Source: Spirochaetaceae bacterium (GTDB taxonomy: Bacteria; Spirochaetota; Spirochaetia; Treponematales; Breznakiellaceae). Taken from it: DNA of 7,438 nt. Location: positions 1 to 7,438 of the forward strand of contig JAITAE010000104.1 of assembly GCA_031284295.1 (NCBI GenBank). Direction: 5' to 3'. Below, piece by piece: positions 6,238 through 7,438 of this stretch (positions are counted from its first letter, which is position 1; each line of letters starts with the position of its first letter). The translations under genes and the position numbers were made by a program. The notes under the pieces were generated by a model, which worked only from the letters and a program-made list of their open reading frames with translations, did no database searches and was not told the origin of the DNA.

Positions 6238-6379
6238 GCGCCCGTCCGCATATTGCGGTCGTTTATTCGCAGTGGGGCGGCTCCCCCGCAAAGTTTGCCC
6301 TTCCGTAGCCGAGCCCACCCCCGCTTTGTTTCGGCAGTTTTCTGCTTTAACGGGAATTGCCGCCGTGCGCTGAAAAAAT

Positions 6380-6408
6380 TTGACGGATGGGAGTTTAAGG
6401 TTTAAACT
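6380..6408 (+). promoter_or_regulatory. Candidate sigma70 promoter for the hydrogenase operon
   Basis: TTGACG (6380-6385, 5 of 6) is followed by 17 bases and TAAACT (6403-6408, 4 of 6). Transcription would start about 30 bases before the hydC-like ATG, leaving room for the AAAGGAG ribosome site at 6427-6433. Upstream, 6238-6379 shows only GC-rich fragments and small hairpins (for example GGGG 6274-6277 with CCCC 6283-6286) and no gene. Confidence 0.5.
6392..6408. promoter_or_regulatory. Inverted repeat overlapping the -10 element: candidate operator
   Basis: AGTTTAA (6392-6398) and TTAAACT (6402-6408) form a perfect 7-bp inverted repeat with a GGT spacer. The right arm contains the proposed -10 hexamer, so a bound dimer would block the promoter. 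It is AT-rich like Rex (NADH-sensing) sites but does not match their consensus spacing, so no regulator is named. Confidence 0.45.
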
Positions 6409-6443
6409 AACAATAAAATTTCCTTGAAAGGAGACAAAGTACC

Positions 6444-6932
6444 ATGAGTACAGCTATTGACTTAAGCGTCGTTGACGACGTTATTAAAGTGTGGGGCGCG
6501 AAACCCGGCTCGATTATCCCAATCTTGCAAGGGGTGCAGGAGAAATATAATTACCTGCCGTCCGAAACTTTTCCCTATGTGGCAAAAAAACTGGGGGTAA
6601 GCGAGGCGCGCATATATGGCGTCGCCACATTTTACGAAAATTTTTCTTTACAGCCAAAAGGAAAATTCATTATCAAAGTTTGCGATGGCACGGCTTGCCA
6701 TGTTCGCAAATCAGTTCCCAATCTTGATCGTCTGCGTTCTGAATTGGGACTTTCTGAAAAAAAGATTACCACCGATGACTTGCGTTTCACCGTCCAGACG
6801 GTTGCCTGCTTGGGTGCGTGCAGTCTCGCGCCTGCGCTGATGGTTTCGGGCAGTGTTCCTGAGAAGGTCTACGCTAAAGTAACCCCGGACGGCGTAGTGG
6901 ATATTCTTAACGAACTCAAATCAAAGCTATAG
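6444..6932 (+). CDS. hydC: NuoE-like 2Fe-2S subunit of NAD(H)-dependent [FeFe] hydrogenase (HydC/HndA type)
   Basis: This 162-residue cytoplasmic protein has an N-terminal helical bundle (GSIIPILQGVQEKYNYLP; ARIYGVATFYENF, characteristic of NuoE) and a thioredoxin-like ferredoxin domain. The four 2Fe-2S ligands are visible as C80-x4-C85 and C122-x3-C126. The length is normal for HndA, HydC and NuoE. In multimeric [FeFe] hydrogenases this subunit relays electrons between the flavin subunit and the rest of the complex, and such enzymes can be electron-bifurcating with ferredoxin. AAAGGAG at 6427-6433 supports the start. A NuoF-like gene begins nine bases after the stop, which points to a hydrogenase, although the same pair also occurs in NAD-linked formate dehydrogenases. 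Complex I is less likely because the neighbour carries an N-terminal thioredoxin-like domain. The hydC symbol is by analogy with Thermotoga. Confidence 0.85.
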   Translation: MSTAIDLSVVDDVIKVWGAKPGSIIPILQGVQEKYNYLPSETFPYVAKKLGVSEARIYGVATFYENFSLQPKGKFIIKVCDGTACHVRKSVPNLDRLRSELGLSEKKITTDDLRFTVQTVACLGACSLAPALMVSGSVPEKVYAKVTPDGVVDILNELKSKL

Positions 6933-6941
6933 GGGGTTAAA

Positions 6942-7438
6942 ATGTCGAAATTAACAAGTAGAGATGCCTTGCATAAGGCGCGCGCAGCGTACAAAAAATC
7001 GTTTGATTCGGAAAAGCGCAAAATTCTTGTCTGTGCGGGCAATGGCTGTATTGCCTCAGGTTCACTGGAAGTGTATGCGAAGATTGCCGAAATAATCAAA
7101 TCAAAGAATATTCAGTGTTCGCTTGAATTAAAAGAAGAGCCGGGCCATCCGGTTGGCTTCAAAAAAGGCGGCTGTCCGGGTTTCTGTAACCAGAGCGTTC
7201 TGGTTCTTGTCGAGCCTGAAGGCTGGCTATACACGAAAGTCAGGCCGGAAGACGCGGAAGAAATCGTTGAAACTACGATAAAGGGCGGCAAGCCTGTCGA
7301 GCGTCTCGCTTACAAGGGGCCGGACGGCAAACCCATCCTCAAAAAGGCTGAGATTCCGTTCTACAAGAAGCAGACCCGTATCGTACTTGAGCAGTGCGGC
7401 GAGATTGACGCTGAAAACATCAAGGAATACCTTGCGGT
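6942..7438 (+). CDS. hydB: NuoF-like flavoprotein subunit of NAD(H)-dependent [FeFe] hydrogenase (HydB/HndC type), 3' truncated
   Basis: The first 165 residues are present and the frame runs off the window. AGGGGGT (6931-6937), overlapping the upstream stop, is a strong ribosome site five bases before ATG 6942. The visible part is the extra N-terminal thioredoxin-like 2Fe-2S domain of HydB/HndC proteins. It carries C31-x4-C36 and C78-x3-C82, followed by EPEGWLYTKVRPEDAEEIVE. The start of the NuoF core follows (IPFYKKQTRIVLEQCGEIDAENIKEYLA near 138-165). The missing remainder should carry the FMN and NADH sites, a 4Fe-4S cluster and possibly C-terminal ferredoxin domains. In Thermotoga-type operons the order is hydC-hydB-hydA, so the catalytic hydrogenase subunit is expected next. 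An NAD-linked formate dehydrogenase beta subunit is the main alternative. Confidence 0.85.
   Translation, partial: MSKLTSRDALHKARAAYKKSFDSEKRKILVCAGNGCIASGSLEVYAKIAEIIKSKNIQCSLELKEEPGHPVGFKKGGCPGFCNQSVLVLVEPEGWLYTKVRPEDAEEIVETTIKGGKPVERLAYKGPDGKPILKKAEIPFYKKQTRIVLEQCGEIDAENIKEYLA

Noticed and set aside
5099..6313. 8-bp direct repeat TAGCCGAG at 5099-5106 and 6306-6313 as a target-site duplication around the methyltransferase
   Set aside because: An 8-base match over a 1.2-kb span is not convincing alone, and no terminal inverted repeats or transposase accompany it.

Overview
The window carries seven protein-coding genes, all on the + strand and the first and last cut by the window edges. It looks like bacterial chromosome of mixed base composition. 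The selenium-type genes at 988-2333 are very GC-rich (one 60-base line counted by hand gives 70%). The methyltransferase at 5245-6237 is AT-rich (one line gives 33%), and the others lie between. The long class I PRPP synthetase, the [FeFe]-hydrogenase-type NADH module and the YedE transporter fit a fermentative anaerobe. My best guess is a gut-type spirochaete of the Treponema group, but that is inferred from family resemblance, not proven here.

Layout. 1-849: C-terminal part of a NitT/TauT-type ABC transporter substrate-binding protein. 850-987: a gap with a perfect 16-bp hairpin and a tandemly duplicated right arm. 988-2333: a translationally coupled pair (GTGA overlap), a YedE-family putative selenium transporter and a DUF3343 Se/S-carrier-like small protein. 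2402-3637: a ribose-phosphate pyrophosphokinase with an N-terminal insertion and its own sigma70-like promoter almost on top of the start. 3709-4986: a short FGGY-family sugar kinase, followed by a probable terminator. 4987-5244: a structured gap with a 16-bp palindrome between 9-bp direct repeats, a run of 14 G and a 15-bp tandem repeat. 5245-6237: an orphan beta-class DNA adenine methyltransferase. 6238-6443: a gap with a promoter/operator candidate. 6444-end: the NuoE-like and NuoF-like subunits of an NAD(H)-linked [FeFe] hydrogenase, running off the window; the catalytic subunit would be expected next.

How they fit together. The YedE/DUF3343 pair belongs to selenium uptake and handling. 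The hydrogenase genes form a second unit for moving electrons between NAD(H) and an [FeFe] centre. The PRPP synthetase and sugar kinase are metabolic genes without obvious links to their neighbours. The methyltransferase looks acquired. With the long G tract just upstream and no restriction gene in view, it is the best candidate here for something unusual: a possibly phase-variable, regulatory (phasevarion-type) methyltransferase. No tRNA, rRNA, CRISPR array, transposase or integrase gene was seen.
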